This document shows positions 1 through 7,013 of a DNA stretch of 14,485 nucleotides, piece by piece; the first letter of the stretch is position 1, and every line of letters starts with the position of its first letter. Source of the DNA: an uncultured Candidatus Saccharibacteria bacterium (GTDB taxonomy: Bacteria > Patescibacteriota > Saccharimonadia > Saccharimonadales > Saccharimonadaceae); NCBI GenBank assembly GCA_937974295.1, contig CALBWN010000023.1, positions 1-14,485 on the forward strand. The letters are read 5' to 3'. The notes under the pieces were generated by a model. It saw only the letters and a program-made list of their open reading frames with translations, had not been told where the DNA came from and searched no databases. A program made the translations under genes and the position numbers.

Positions 1-32
1 ATGCTGCGCTCTATCAGCTGAGCTATATCCCC
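1..32 (-). tRNA. 5' part of a tRNA, probably tRNA-Ala (cut by window edge)
   Basis: Read on the minus strand, the sequence opens with the acceptor strand GGGGATA, then TA, a D-stem GCTC/GAGC enclosing the D-loop AGCTGATA, then G26 and the start of the anticodon stem CAGCA. The window ends before the anticodon, so the identity cannot be read. The GGGG-type acceptor with TAGCTCAG is usual for bacterial tRNA-Ala (tRNA-Ile is the main alternative), and the stem CAGCA fits an Ala-type arm. Confidence is high that it is a tRNA, moderate for Ala. Confidence 0.85.
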
Positions 33-44
33 ACGGCTTCTTCT

Positions 45-73
45 ATTCAAGCACAAACGAGCGGGAGAATCAA
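45..73 (-). promoter_or_regulatory. Promoter of the minus-strand tRNA
   Basis: On the minus strand a -35 TTGATT (73 to 68) is followed after 17 bases by TTGAAT (50 to 45) preceded by an extended TGC. Transcription would start about 6 bases before the tRNA 5' end at 32. It is divergent from the murF promoter at 97-105. Confidence 0.6.
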
Positions 74-96
74 CCAGTAGCATTCCCGCCTGTTTC

Positions 97-105
97 TGAT
101 AAAAT
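97..105 (+). promoter_or_regulatory. Extended -10 promoter, leaderless start of the Mur ligase gene
   Basis: TGATAAAAT is TGn plus the -10 hexamer TAAAAT. Only 6 bases separate the hexamer from the ATG at 112, so the predicted +1 falls on the start codon. AAGGA at 106-110 lies too close to the ATG to be a usual Shine-Dalgarno site. An inverted repeat (GCGGGA at 61-66, TCCCGC at 84-89) sits just upstream, between the two divergent promoters. Confidence 0.6.
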
Positions 106-111
106 AAGGAT

Positions 112-1422
112 ATGTTCAAAAAGTTTATCCAAAAGCGGCTCGAGACGTATGTGAGCCGGTATTTTCAAGCCCATCCAGAGGTTAAGTTGATCGTCGTGGT
201 GGGGAGCGTGGGCAAGACGAGCACCAAGCGAGCGGTGGCTACCTTGCTATCGCAGCGCTACCGTGTGCGCATGCTTGATAACAACCATAACACCAATCTC
301 TCGGCGCCGTGTGGTATTCTCGGCGTAACATACCCCAGTAAGGTACACAGCATTGGTGCCTGGCTCAAGGTGTTTGCAGCGGCTCGGCGACGGGTTGCTC
401 AGCCAGCTGACGTCGATGTGATTGTCCAGGAGCTTGGTACTGATCGGCCAGGGGAGATTGCCGATTTTGGCCGCTATCTCAGGCCCGATCTCGCCTTGGT
501 GACGGCAGTAACGCCAGAGCATATGGAGTTCTTTGGCTCGATTGAGGCGGTGGCGCAAGAGGAGCTCTCTGTGACGCAGTATGCGCGCCGAACACTGATT
601 AATCGTGATGATATTGAGGGGCGCTTTGCCGATCTGATCGCTACTCCACACTTTAGTACGTATGGCACGACTGGCCTTGCTGAGTATCGCTTTGAACAGC
701 AGAACTTTGACGCTGAGGTAGGTTATCGGGGGGGGATTATTGCTCCACCAAACATTGCTCAGCCATTTGCGGCGGCGATTAATGTGGTGGGTGAGCATAG
801 CCTGCGACCGATCGTTGGTGCCGTCGCGGCGGCCCTGCTCTATGGCTGCACACCAGATGAAGTAGTGAAGGGTCTTGCGCTCATCAAGCCTGTCCCTGGG
901 CGGATGAACCCGCTACTAGGGCTTGGCGATACAACGATCATCGATGACACATACAACTCTAGCCCGGCTGCTGCGCTGGCTGCTCTGCAGACGCTCTATA
1001 GCTTTGCGCAGGCACCGCAGCGGATCGCTATCCTTGGTGACATGAATGAGCTCGGTGCCTCGAGCCAGGCCGAGCACGAGAAGCTGGGCATGGCGTGCGA
1101 CTCGCATTTGCTTGATTGGGTGGTGACGGTTGGTGGTGAGACAGAGAAATATCTTGCGCCCGCTGCCCGCCGGCGTGGCTGCCAGGTGAAGGTATGTCGC
1201 AATGCGATCGAGGCAGGGCAGTTCGTCCGTTCGGTGGCGAGGCCTGGGGCAGTGATTCTTGCTAAGGGATCGCAAGGTGGGATATTCCTTGAGGAGGCCG
1301 TTAAAATCCTCTGTGTCTTGAGCGAAGATACGGAGCTGGTGCGTCAATCACTCGCTTGGCAGGCCATCAAAGCGCCGTATTTTTCGGAGTACGAGAACTT
1401 CTTTGACGGGCCAAGCCAGTAG
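112..1422 (+). CDS. murF: Mur ligase family protein, MurF-like, without N-terminal domain
   Basis: This 436-residue ATP-dependent ligase belongs to the Mur family. MurF joins D-Ala-D-Ala to the UDP-MurNAc-tripeptide in the cytoplasm, the last soluble step of peptidoglycan precursor synthesis. Visible motifs are the P-loop GSVGKTS (31-37), a NHNTN stretch (58-62), TPEHMEFFGS (134-143), PGRMN (262-266), DDTYNSSP (278-285), which matches the MurF-type DDxYNxxP, and LGDMNELG (308-315). The P-loop starts about 30 residues in, whereas in classical MurF (about 450 residues) it comes near residue 100, so the substrate-binding domain 1 is missing. About 30 extra residues follow the usual C-terminal domain. 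The start is set by the extended -10 six bases upstream. Related Mur ligases with another substrate (CapB/PgsB-like) are an alternative, but the central and C-terminal motifs favour MurF. Confidence 0.8.
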   Translation: MFKKFIQKRLETYVSRYFQAHPEVKLIVVVGSVGKTSTKRAVATLLSQRYRVRMLDNNHNTNLSAPCGILGVTYPSKVHSIGAWLKVFAAARRRVAQPADVDVIVQELGTDRPGEIADFGRYLRPDLALVTAVTPEHMEFFGSIEAVAQEELSVTQYARRTLINRDDIEGRFADLIATPHFSTYGTTGLAEYRFEQQNFDAEVGYRGGIIAPPNIAQPFAAAINVVGEHSLRPIVGAVAAALLYGCTPDEVVKGLALIKPVPGRMNPLLGLGDTTIIDDTYNSSPAAALAALQTLYSFAQAPQRIAILGDMNELGASSQAEHEKLGMACDSHLLDWVVTVGGETEKYLAPAARRRGCQVKVCRNAIEAGQFVRSVARPGAVILAKGSQGGIFLEEAVKILCVLSEDTELVRQSLAWQAIKAPYFSEYENFFDGPSQ

Positions 1423-1439
1423 CGTTAATACGCGATTTA

Positions 1440-1479
1440 TGGTATATTCTTAGTTATGAGATTAGTCCATTAAGCGGAG
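1440..1479 (+). promoter_or_regulatory. Promoter and ribosome binding site of the 465-residue membrane protein
   Basis: TGGTATATT at 1440-1448 is an extended -10 element. GGAG at 1476-1479 lies 7 bases before the ATG at 1487, so this gene has a normal leader with a Shine-Dalgarno site, unlike murF and leuS on either side. A six-codon ORF (ATG 1456 to TAA 1473) begins at the predicted transcription start. Confidence 0.55.
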
Positions 1480-1486
1480 AACTATT

Positions 1487-2884
1487 ATGCCAACAGAGAA
1501 AAAACCAAAGGCAACCAAGCGCAGCACAACGCGTAAGACGTCGCCAAAAAATGAGCCAGGACAAACCCCGGCCAAGGCTAATGAGCCAGCAGCAACCCCA
1601 GCTGCAGAGCCAGCTCCAGTAGCTGAGCCTGCTACTCAACCGATATCAGAGCAGTCAGCCACTCCGGCTATGCAGCCAGCTCAGCCCCAGCCTCAATATC
1701 AACCACACATGACTCCAGGAGCTTTGAGCGCTCAGCCAGCCAAGAAATCCCATCTTGGGCTTATTCTTGGCCTCGTCGGTGGTGGTGTAGCTTTGCTGGC
1801 ACTTATTGCTGGTGTGCTATTGTACTTCTTCTGGTATCAGAACCCACACAAGGTAGTCACAGATGGCGTGGCGAATCTAGTGAGCGCACGGCAAGCGTCG
1901 TATAGCATGGGCGGTGATGTTACGCCAAGCAGCACCAGCACTTCGGGTCCATCGAAGGTCACCTACAGAGTGAATCTGCAGCATGCCAACCAAGTTGCTG
2001 GCGGCAATGGTGAGGTAACGATGGACCTCCCGCAGGTTGGCCAGATTACTGTCAAGGCCGAGATCTATGCGGATCGCGAAGCAACCTACTTCCGCGTCAA
2101 TGGCATCAAGAAAATATATGAAAAATATATTGATACCATGATCGACCAGTCGATGAAGCGTTATAGCAGCTCGAGCATGACCGATGAGGAGAAAGATACT
2201 GCGCGGAGTAAGATGCGCGAGCAGTATACCAAGCAAGCACTGCCTATTATCGAAAAAATCGATGGCAAATGGGTCAAGATGACGCAAGATGATATGCGCA
2301 AAATGAGCCCAAATCGTACGACGACTCAGCAATGTACGGACGCAATTAACGCTATGTACGACACTAAGGCTCGCAATGAGATCGCTGCAGTACTTCGCAA
2401 GCACGGTGATGTCTTTACAGTAGAGAAACTCAATAAGCCAGCGCTCGATAACGGTGCAGTGGGCTACAAGGTGACGGTAGCGAGCCCGTCGAGCCACGAA
2501 GCTCGTTCGCTGAGCCGCGACCTTGGCAACACCCGTGTTGGGGAGCTGCTCCGCCGCTGCAGTGATGCGACATCAACTCGTGTGACAACACGCCAAAATG
2601 GCCGGACCATCAAGACCGAGCGGCGTTCTGCTATCTCAGGGCCAGACTTGAGCCAGACGGATCTTGAGCTCTGGGTGTCGCCATTCTCGCACGATGTGAA
2701 GCGCATTGTCATGAAGCCAACTAGCCAGTCGTCTCAGCAGCCAGTGACGATCAACGTTAATGACACGAAGGTTGATTTACGTAAGCCAAGTGACAGTATT
2801 CCGTATAGTGAGCTCATGCGAGGTAGTAGCACCAGTAAAGATAACGACAGCGATACGTCATCAACAGCTACTGGTGAAGCGTAG
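1487..2884 (+). CDS. Single-pass membrane protein with disordered Lys/Pro/Ala-rich N-terminus, function unknown
   Basis: I do not recognise this 465-residue protein. Residues 1-88 are low-complexity, first Lys/Thr-rich and then Pro/Ala/Gln-rich, and look disordered and cytoplasmic. Residues about 89-117 form one hydrophobic segment rich in Gly, Leu and Val, followed by FWYQNP. The remaining 350 residues are polar and probably outside the membrane. They start with a stretch resembling the beta-rich folds of extracytoplasmic lipoprotein-like domains (alternating strands around 158-205), and contain only two cysteines, C283 and C358, which could form a disulfide. The Ser/Thr/Asp-rich tail (about 445-465) looks disordered. 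This layout is common in surface proteins of CPR bacteria. The SD at 1476-1479 supports the start; a terminator at 2909-2941 follows. Confidence 0.75.
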   Translation: MPTEKKPKATKRSTTRKTSPKNEPGQTPAKANEPAATPAAEPAPVAEPATQPISEQSATPAMQPAQPQPQYQPHMTPGALSAQPAKKSHLGLILGLVGGGVALLALIAGVLLYFFWYQNPHKVVTDGVANLVSARQASYSMGGDVTPSSTSTSGPSKVTYRVNLQHANQVAGGNGEVTMDLPQVGQITVKAEIYADREATYFRVNGIKKIYEKYIDTMIDQSMKRYSSSSMTDEEKDTARSKMREQYTKQALPIIEKIDGKWVKMTQDDMRKMSPNRTTTQQCTDAINAMYDTKARNEIAAVLRKHGDVFTVEKLNKPALDNGAVGYKVTVASPSSHEARSLSRDLGNTRVGELLRRCSDATSTRVTTRQNGRTIKTERRSAISGPDLSQTDLELWVSPFSHDVKRIVMKPTSQSSQQPVTINVNDTKVDLRKPSDSIPYSELMRGSSTSKDNDSDTSSTATGEA

Positions 2885-2908
2885 GCAAAACGCCGCACAC
2901 AAATCCAG

Positions 2909-2941
2909 CCCCGCTTTCGAGAAAAGAAGCGGGGTTGTCTT
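2909..2941 (+). terminator. Intrinsic terminator after the membrane protein gene
   Basis: CCCCGCTT (2909-2916) pairs with AAGCGGGG (2927-2934) over a 10-base loop, followed by the T-rich TTGTCTTT. It separates the upstream gene from the leuS promoter. Confidence 0.8.
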
Positions 2942-2956
2942 TGCCCTCGCCCACTA

Positions 2957-2965
2957 TGGTAGAAT
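2957..2965 (+). promoter_or_regulatory. Extended -10 promoter of leuS
   Basis: TGGTAGAAT is TGn plus TAGAAT at 2960-2965. The in-frame ATG at 2966 directly abuts the hexamer and would lie upstream of the transcription start. The next in-frame ATG, at 2975, is 9 bases after the hexamer and fits a leaderless start. No Shine-Dalgarno sequence is visible, and the -35 is poor. Confidence 0.6.
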
Positions 2966-2974
2966 ATGAAAGAC

Positions 2975-5440
2975 ATGAAACGATACAATCCTGCAGAAAT
3001 CGAGCCAAAATGGCAACAGCACTGGGCAGACGACCAGCGCTACAAGGCGGATGACGCCTCCTCCAAACCAAAGTATTATGTGACCGGTATGTTCCCATAC
3101 CCAAGTGGGTCAGGGATGCATGCGGGGCACTTTATGGAGCACTCTATTGTCGATGCAGTGGCGCGCTTCCGCCGTAGCCTTGGTCATGAAGTGCTCTACC
3201 CGATGGGCTGGGATAGCTTTGGCCTCCCTGCAGAGAATTACGCCATCAAGACGGGCAAGACGCCGCAAGAGACAACCGCGACGAACATCGCCAACTTTAC
3301 TACTCAGCTTCGCCGGGTTGGTGCGAGTATCGATTGGAGTCGCGAGATCAACACGAGCGATCCGGAATATTACCGCTGGACGCAGTGGATCTTTACGCAG
3401 CTCTTTGAGCGGGGCCTGGCGTATCAAAAAGACTCACTCCAGTGGTGGTGCCCCAAGGATAAGACCGTGCTGGCAAATGAGCAGGTGATCAATGGCCGGT
3501 GCTGGCGCTGTGAAGAAGTGGTGGTGAAGAAGCCAATGAAGCAATGGTTCTTCAAGATTACTGAGTATGCCGACCAGCTCCTGGCCGATATCCCCGCGCT
3601 CGACTGGCCAGATAAGATTAAGCAAGCTCAGACCAACTGGATTGGCCGCAGTGAGGGAGCAGAGATTCGCTTCGCCCTTGATAAGCCCGCGGCAACTACA
3701 GAGAGTGACGTGGCCACCGATATTACCGTCTTTTCGACGCGCCCCGATACGCTGTTTGGTGCGACCTTCTTGGTGCTTGCGCCTGAGCATCCGCTGGCAG
3801 AGCGCCTTGCACGCGGTGATGCCCGCGAGACAGTCTTGGCCTATATTGCCGAGGCAGTCAAGAAATCGGAGATTGAGCGCACTAATGACACGAAGGATAA
3901 GACAGGGGTCTTTACTGGAAGTTATGCCATAAATCCAGCGACGGGCGAGCGAATACCCATCTGGGTGGCCGATTATGCCCTTGGTGGCTATGGCACCGGT
4001 GCAGTGATGGCTGTGCCGGCTCATGATGAGCGCGATGCCGCCTTTGCCGAGAAATACGAGCTGCCCATCGTCACCGTCATTGAGCGGCCCGACGACGATC
4101 CAGACACTGACCAGTGCTACCATGGCGAAGGGGTGCTCGTTAACTCTGGCGCATTTGATGGCACGCGCAGTGAGGATGCTCGTGAGCAGATTGTGGCCTG
4201 GCTCGAGCAAGAAGGCCACGGCCACGTCAAGGTGACGTACAAGATGCGTGACTGGCTAATTAGTCGCCAACGCTACTGGGGTGCACCCATCCCGATCATC
4301 CACTGCCCCGAGCATGGTGCTGTGCCAGTGCCAGCGGCAGATTTGCCAGTGGTTTTGCCAGCGGTGCAAAACTTCCAGCCGCGTGGTGATGGCAAGTCTG
4401 TCCTTGCTGCCCAAGAAGAGTGGGTGGCGACAACCTGCCCGACTTGTGGCGGCCCAGCTCAGCGCGAAACCGACACAATGGATGGCTATGCCTGCAGCAG
4501 CTGGTATCTCCTGCGCTACACTGATCCACACAATGCTATGCAGGCCTGGGATCCAGCGCTGGCTAACCACTGGGCGCCGCTTGATATGTATGTTGGTGGC
4601 GACCACGCGACGGCCCACTTGCTCTATGTACGCTTCTGGACGCACGTCTTCCGCGACCTTGGCCTCACAAGCTTTGCTGAGCCAGTGCAGAAGCTCGTCT
4701 ATCATGGCCTCATCCAAGCCGAGGATGGCCGCAAGATGAGCAAGAGCCTTGGCAATGTCGTCGACCCGCTGGAGGTGATCGATGCAGGATATGGGGCAGA
4801 CGCGCTGCGCACCTTCGAGCTCTTCCTCGGGCCGATCGACGAAAACTCAAGCTGGAGCAGCCGAGGAATTGCTGGCGTCTATCGCTTCTTGAATCGCCTC
4901 TGGACATTGGTGCAAGAGTTTGATGATTGGCAGCAGCAGGGTGTAGCGCCTGGGCAGGTCGACACTGCGCAGCTTGAGTCGATCATCCACGCCACAACGA
5001 AAAAGGTCACGAGTGATATCTACCGCCTGAGCTTCAATACAGCCATTGCGGCGCTCATGGAGTGCGTCAACGACCTCTACAAGCTCAAGACAACTGGCTT
5101 TACTGAGCAGTGGCAGCCAGCACTCAAGACGCTGATCCAGCTGGTGCAGCCCTTTGCGCCGCACATGGCCGCTGAGCTGTGGCAGCAGCTGGGTTATGGC
5201 GACCAGCTTGATTTTGCAGCCTGGCCAGAGTGGGACGAAGCAAAGATCGTCCGCGATACGATAACCATCGTCGTGCAAGTCAATGGCAAAGTCCGCGCCA
5301 AGCTCACTACCGCGCCAGACGCCAGCGAAGCCGACATCACTGCCCAAGCCCTGGCAGATGACCGCGTCACAAAATACCTCACTGGGCCGCCCAAGAAGGT
5401 TATCTACGTCAAGGGTAAGCTTGTCAGTGTTGTTGTCTAG
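2975..5440 (+). CDS. leuS: Leucyl-tRNA synthetase
   Basis: This class I aminoacyl-tRNA synthetase charges tRNA-Leu with leucine. From the ATG at 2975 it has 821 residues and opens with MKRYNPAEIEPKWQ, a typical LeuRS start. It carries the HIGH-type motif HAGH (49-52), the CP1 editing domain with TRPDT (255-259) and AHDERD (349-354, including the aspartate needed for hydrolytic editing), two Cys clusters that look zinc-binding (CPKD with CWRC, and CPTC), KMSKS (587-591), an anticodon-binding helical domain and the C-terminal QVNGKVRAK domain. Length is slightly below E. coli LeuRS (860). An upstream in-frame ATG at 2966 would add three residues (MKD) but overlaps the promoter region. It is a single-gene unit with terminators on both sides. 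Confidence 0.97.
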   Translation: MKRYNPAEIEPKWQQHWADDQRYKADDASSKPKYYVTGMFPYPSGSGMHAGHFMEHSIVDAVARFRRSLGHEVLYPMGWDSFGLPAENYAIKTGKTPQETTATNIANFTTQLRRVGASIDWSREINTSDPEYYRWTQWIFTQLFERGLAYQKDSLQWWCPKDKTVLANEQVINGRCWRCEEVVVKKPMKQWFFKITEYADQLLADIPALDWPDKIKQAQTNWIGRSEGAEIRFALDKPAATTESDVATDITVFSTRPDTLFGATFLVLAPEHPLAERLARGDARETVLAYIAEAVKKSEIERTNDTKDKTGVFTGSYAINPATGERIPIWVADYALGGYGTGAVMAVPAHDERDAAFAEKYELPIVTVIERPDDDPDTDQCYHGEGVLVNSGAFDGTRSEDAREQIVAWLEQEGHGHVKVTYKMRDWLISRQRYWGAPIPIIHCPEHGAVPVPAADLPVVLPAVQNFQPRGDGKSVLAAQEEWVATTCPTCGGPAQRETDTMDGYACSSWYLLRYTDPHNAMQAWDPALANHWAPLDMYVGGDHATAHLLYVRFWTHVFRDLGLTSFAEPVQKLVYHGLIQAEDGRKMSKSLGNVVDPLEVIDAGYGADALRTFELFLGPIDENSSWSSRGIAGVYRFLNRLWTLVQEFDDWQQQGVAPGQVDTAQLESIIHATTKKVTSDIYRLSFNTAIAALMECVNDLYKLKTTGFTEQWQPALKTLIQLVQPFAPHMAAELWQQLGYGDQLDFAAWPEWDEAKIVRDTITIVVQVNGKVRAKLTTAPDASEADITAQALADDRVTKYLTGPPKKVIYVKGKLVSVVV

Positions 5441-5473
5441 GAATAGCCGGCTATCTCTTGCCAATCTTGTCGT

Positions 5474-5507
5474 AAAAAATAGGGCGTCTCGCGGGGCGCC
5501 CTATTTT
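5474..5507. terminator. Bidirectional intrinsic terminator between leuS and the convergent minus-strand gene
   Basis: AAAATAGGGCG (5476-5486) pairs perfectly with CGCCCTATTTT (5497-5507) over a 10-base loop. On the plus strand it ends in TTTT; on the minus strand it is followed by six T residues, so it serves leuS and the convergent gene at 5612-6091. Confidence 0.88.
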
Positions 5508-5611
5508 GGGTTGTGTGCCTACAGTCTCGTCGTGTCTAGTGGGTATTGATAAGCCTACGAAATAGGCAACGTAATTGCTTTAATAGGCTGGATAGCAAAA
5601 AGATGATTGAT

Positions 5612-6091
5612 CTAATGAATGGGGACACAGACTGTCACCATCTTCAAATGCATATCGCTATCAAATTGGAAATGTACCCAATTACCACCTTGTTCGTCGT
5701 ATTGTATCCAAGCTGAGCGTATCCATGTTGCGTTCTGTTTTGCTTCATTGTCGGGAGTTCCAAGATAGCGAATAATCTCATCTCGTGTTGCAGTATTAGA
5801 GAAGTCTGCAAATAATGGGGCTGCATACGGTTTGTATTCTGAATCTTGTTGAGTGTACAAGGTGACTGCTTTAAGTACTCCATCTTTCCAGTGAAACTCT
5901 GTTCCAGAGTTATACAATGAGCAGTAGGATTCTGTAGAGTCAAAGCCAATAAAGTCTTTATCGATTTCATCGATGACAGGGGTGTCACCTGAGATATTAA
6001 TGATATGTTGAACGTCCTTCTCGATGGTTTCGTCGCTTCGTCCGACCAGTTTGATATATTGATTGATATCTCCATCTATTTTCGTCGACAT
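5612..6091 (-). CDS. Small immunity-like protein, resembles the DUF6392 type; orphan
   Basis: This is a soluble acidic protein of 159 residues without signal peptide or membrane segment. Its order of motifs recalls DUF6392-type bacteriocin immunity proteins: an N-terminal LVGRSDETI helix (15-23), a central strand run GTEFHWKDGVLKAVTLY (63-79), the helix-turn RDEIIRYLGTPD (103-114) and the ending SAWIQYD ... VHFQFDSDMHLKMVTV (126-154). The match is from memory of the family pattern and needs a profile search. The ATG at 6091 has AAGGAG at 6102 to 6097, five bases upstream, and TATAAT at 6133 to 6128 as -10. The gene is visibly AT-richer than its neighbours and there is no toxin gene beside it, suggesting horizontal gain. 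A SUKH/SMI1-like or unrelated small protein remains possible. Confidence 0.75.
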   Translation of the reverse strand: MSTKIDGDINQYIKLVGRSDETIEKDVQHIINISGDTPVIDEIDKDFIGFDSTESYCSLYNSGTEFHWKDGVLKAVTLYTQQDSEYKPYAAPLFADFSNTATRDEIIRYLGTPDNEAKQNATWIRSAWIQYDEQGGNWVHFQFDSDMHLKMVTVCVPIH

Positions 6092-6096
6092 ATTTG

Positions 6097-6133
6097 CTCC
6101 TTGTTGAGACTAACCTTATATACCATTATTATA
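6097..6133 (-). promoter_or_regulatory. Promoter -10 and ribosome binding site of the immunity-like gene
   Basis: On the minus strand TATAAT lies at 6133-6128 and the Shine-Dalgarno AAGGAG at 6102-6097. No convincing -35 is visible. TTATATACC occurs at 6116-6124, in the promoter-to-RBS interval, and again at 6166-6174. Confidence 0.6.
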
Positions 6134-6143
6134 CAATAAGCAT

Positions 6144-6192
6144 ACGCTCGCTTATCATACCAAAGTTATATACCGGACGTCTTAGCGAGCGT
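6144..6192. repeat. Inverted repeat in the divergent intergenic region
   Basis: ACGCTCGCT at 6144-6152 and AGCGAGCGT at 6184-6192 are perfect 9-base inverted repeats 31 bases apart. GCTCGCTT recurs at 6221-6228. TTATATACC is directly repeated at 6116-6124 and 6166-6174. The stretch 6134-6298, between the immunity-like gene promoter and the rpmF promoter, holds no gene that I can support. Confidence 0.6.
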
Positions 6193-6298
6193 GTTCCGGA
6201 TAGGGTAGGAGAGCGTAAGAGCTCGCTTGGCAAATGGCCGCAAATATATTTTTCTATACAAAACGGCGCAAACACTAGAGAATTTTGTGCTTTTAGCG

Positions 6299-6339
6299 TA
6301 TAATAGCTACAAGTTTTACGTCAGCCTAAAGAGAAGGAG
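6299..6339 (+). promoter_or_regulatory. rpmF operon promoter -10 and ribosome binding site
   Basis: A consensus TATAAT lies at 6299-6304 and the Shine-Dalgarno AAGGAG at 6334-6339, nine bases before the ATG at 6349. The -35 is not recognisable. Confidence 0.65.
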
Positions 6340-6348
6340 ATTTTTACT

Positions 6349-6501
6349 ATGGCTCAACCAAAAAAACAGAGTAGCCCACGCAAAACCGGCCTGCGCCGCA
6401 GCCACCTACGCCTCAAGCTTGCTCGTATGGTCAATAAGACCTCACCGGTTAAGGTCAAAACAACCAAGCGCGAGACTGGCGCCGCCAAGGCAGCTCGCTA
6501 G
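6349..6501 (+). CDS. rpmF: 50S ribosomal protein L32
   Basis: This 50-residue, strongly basic protein is encoded by an ORF short enough to be missed. The segment PKKQSSPRKTGLRRSHLRLKL matches the conserved N-terminal part of bacterial L32 (PKxxxSxxRxxxRRSH). It contains no cysteine, so the zinc-ribbon Cys pairs of some L32 proteins are absent and this is the zinc-free type; at 50 residues it is a little shorter than E. coli L32 (57). It has a strong SD (AAGGAG 6334-6339) and its own TATAAT promoter. It is the first gene of what looks like an rpmF-nusB-Nudix-rnc operon. Confidence 0.88.
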   Translation: MAQPKKQSSPRKTGLRRSHLRLKLARMVNKTSPVKVKTTKRETGAAKAAR

Positions 6502-6548
6502 CTTATCGCCGATAGCAAAGAATTTTAACAAAAGAAAGAACCAACCAA

Positions 6549-7013
6549 ATGGCTTCGAACCGTCATCTTGGGCGTATAGTTGCACTCCAAACATTGTACG
6601 AATATGAATTCCGCCAACAGGCGAACGATCCACAGGCCGTGCCGCAAGAGATTCTGGCGCGCAATCTTGAGCGTTATGAGTCGATCATTGGCGATCGAGC
6701 CTTTGTCGATACGCTCGTTGCCGGGGTAATCGAGACGCAGGCTGCGCTTGACGCCCACTTACAGCCGATTGCGCCAGAGTGGCCGCTCGATCAGATTGCT
6801 CGTGTCGACCGCAATATCCTGCGGCTTGGCCTCTACGAATTGCTGCACTGCCGCGCAACCGTCCCCCCCAAGGTGGCGATTAACGAAGCAGTGGAGCTTG
6901 CTAAAGCGTTTGGTTCAGATAATTCAAGCAAGTTTATCAACGGTGTGCTCGGCACCGCCTATCGCAACTTGCCTGGGGAGACACCAGACGATGCCAACAC
7001 CGTCACACTTTGA
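6549..7013 (+). CDS. nusB: Transcription antitermination factor NusB
   Basis: NusB, with NusE (S10), binds boxA RNA in rRNA operons and supports antitermination and rRNA maturation. The 154-residue all-helical protein starts with SNRHLGRIVALQTLYEYEF, a typical NusB opening, and contains RVDRNILRLGLYELL followed by PKVAINEAVELAKAFGSDNSSKFINGVLG, the family signature near the C-terminus. It starts 47 bases after rpmF with only a weak purine-rich SD. Its 3' end overlaps the start of the Nudix gene (ATG 6991) by 23 bases, suggesting translational coupling. Its TGA stop shows that UGA is not recoded. Confidence 0.95.
   Translation: MASNRHLGRIVALQTLYEYEFRQQANDPQAVPQEILARNLERYESIIGDRAFVDTLVAGVIETQAALDAHLQPIAPEWPLDQIARVDRNILRLGLYELLHCRATVPPKVAINEAVELAKAFGSDNSSKFINGVLGTAYRNLPGETPDDANTVTL

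Noticed and set aside
3434..4225. 263-codon open frame on the minus strand inside leuS
   Set aside because: It is antisense to a fully convincing leuS and shows no domain or RBS; it reflects codon bias of the plus strand.
5553..5567. Small inverted repeat GCCTA/TAGGC, sharing an 11-base word with the 10630 region
   Set aside because: An 11-base match is expected by chance several times in a window of this size; the hairpin has only five pairs.
6748..6990. Upstream extension of the Nudix gene frame
   Set aside because: This part is an out-of-frame shadow of nusB; the Nudix family pattern begins after the ATG at 6991, which has GGGGAG in front.
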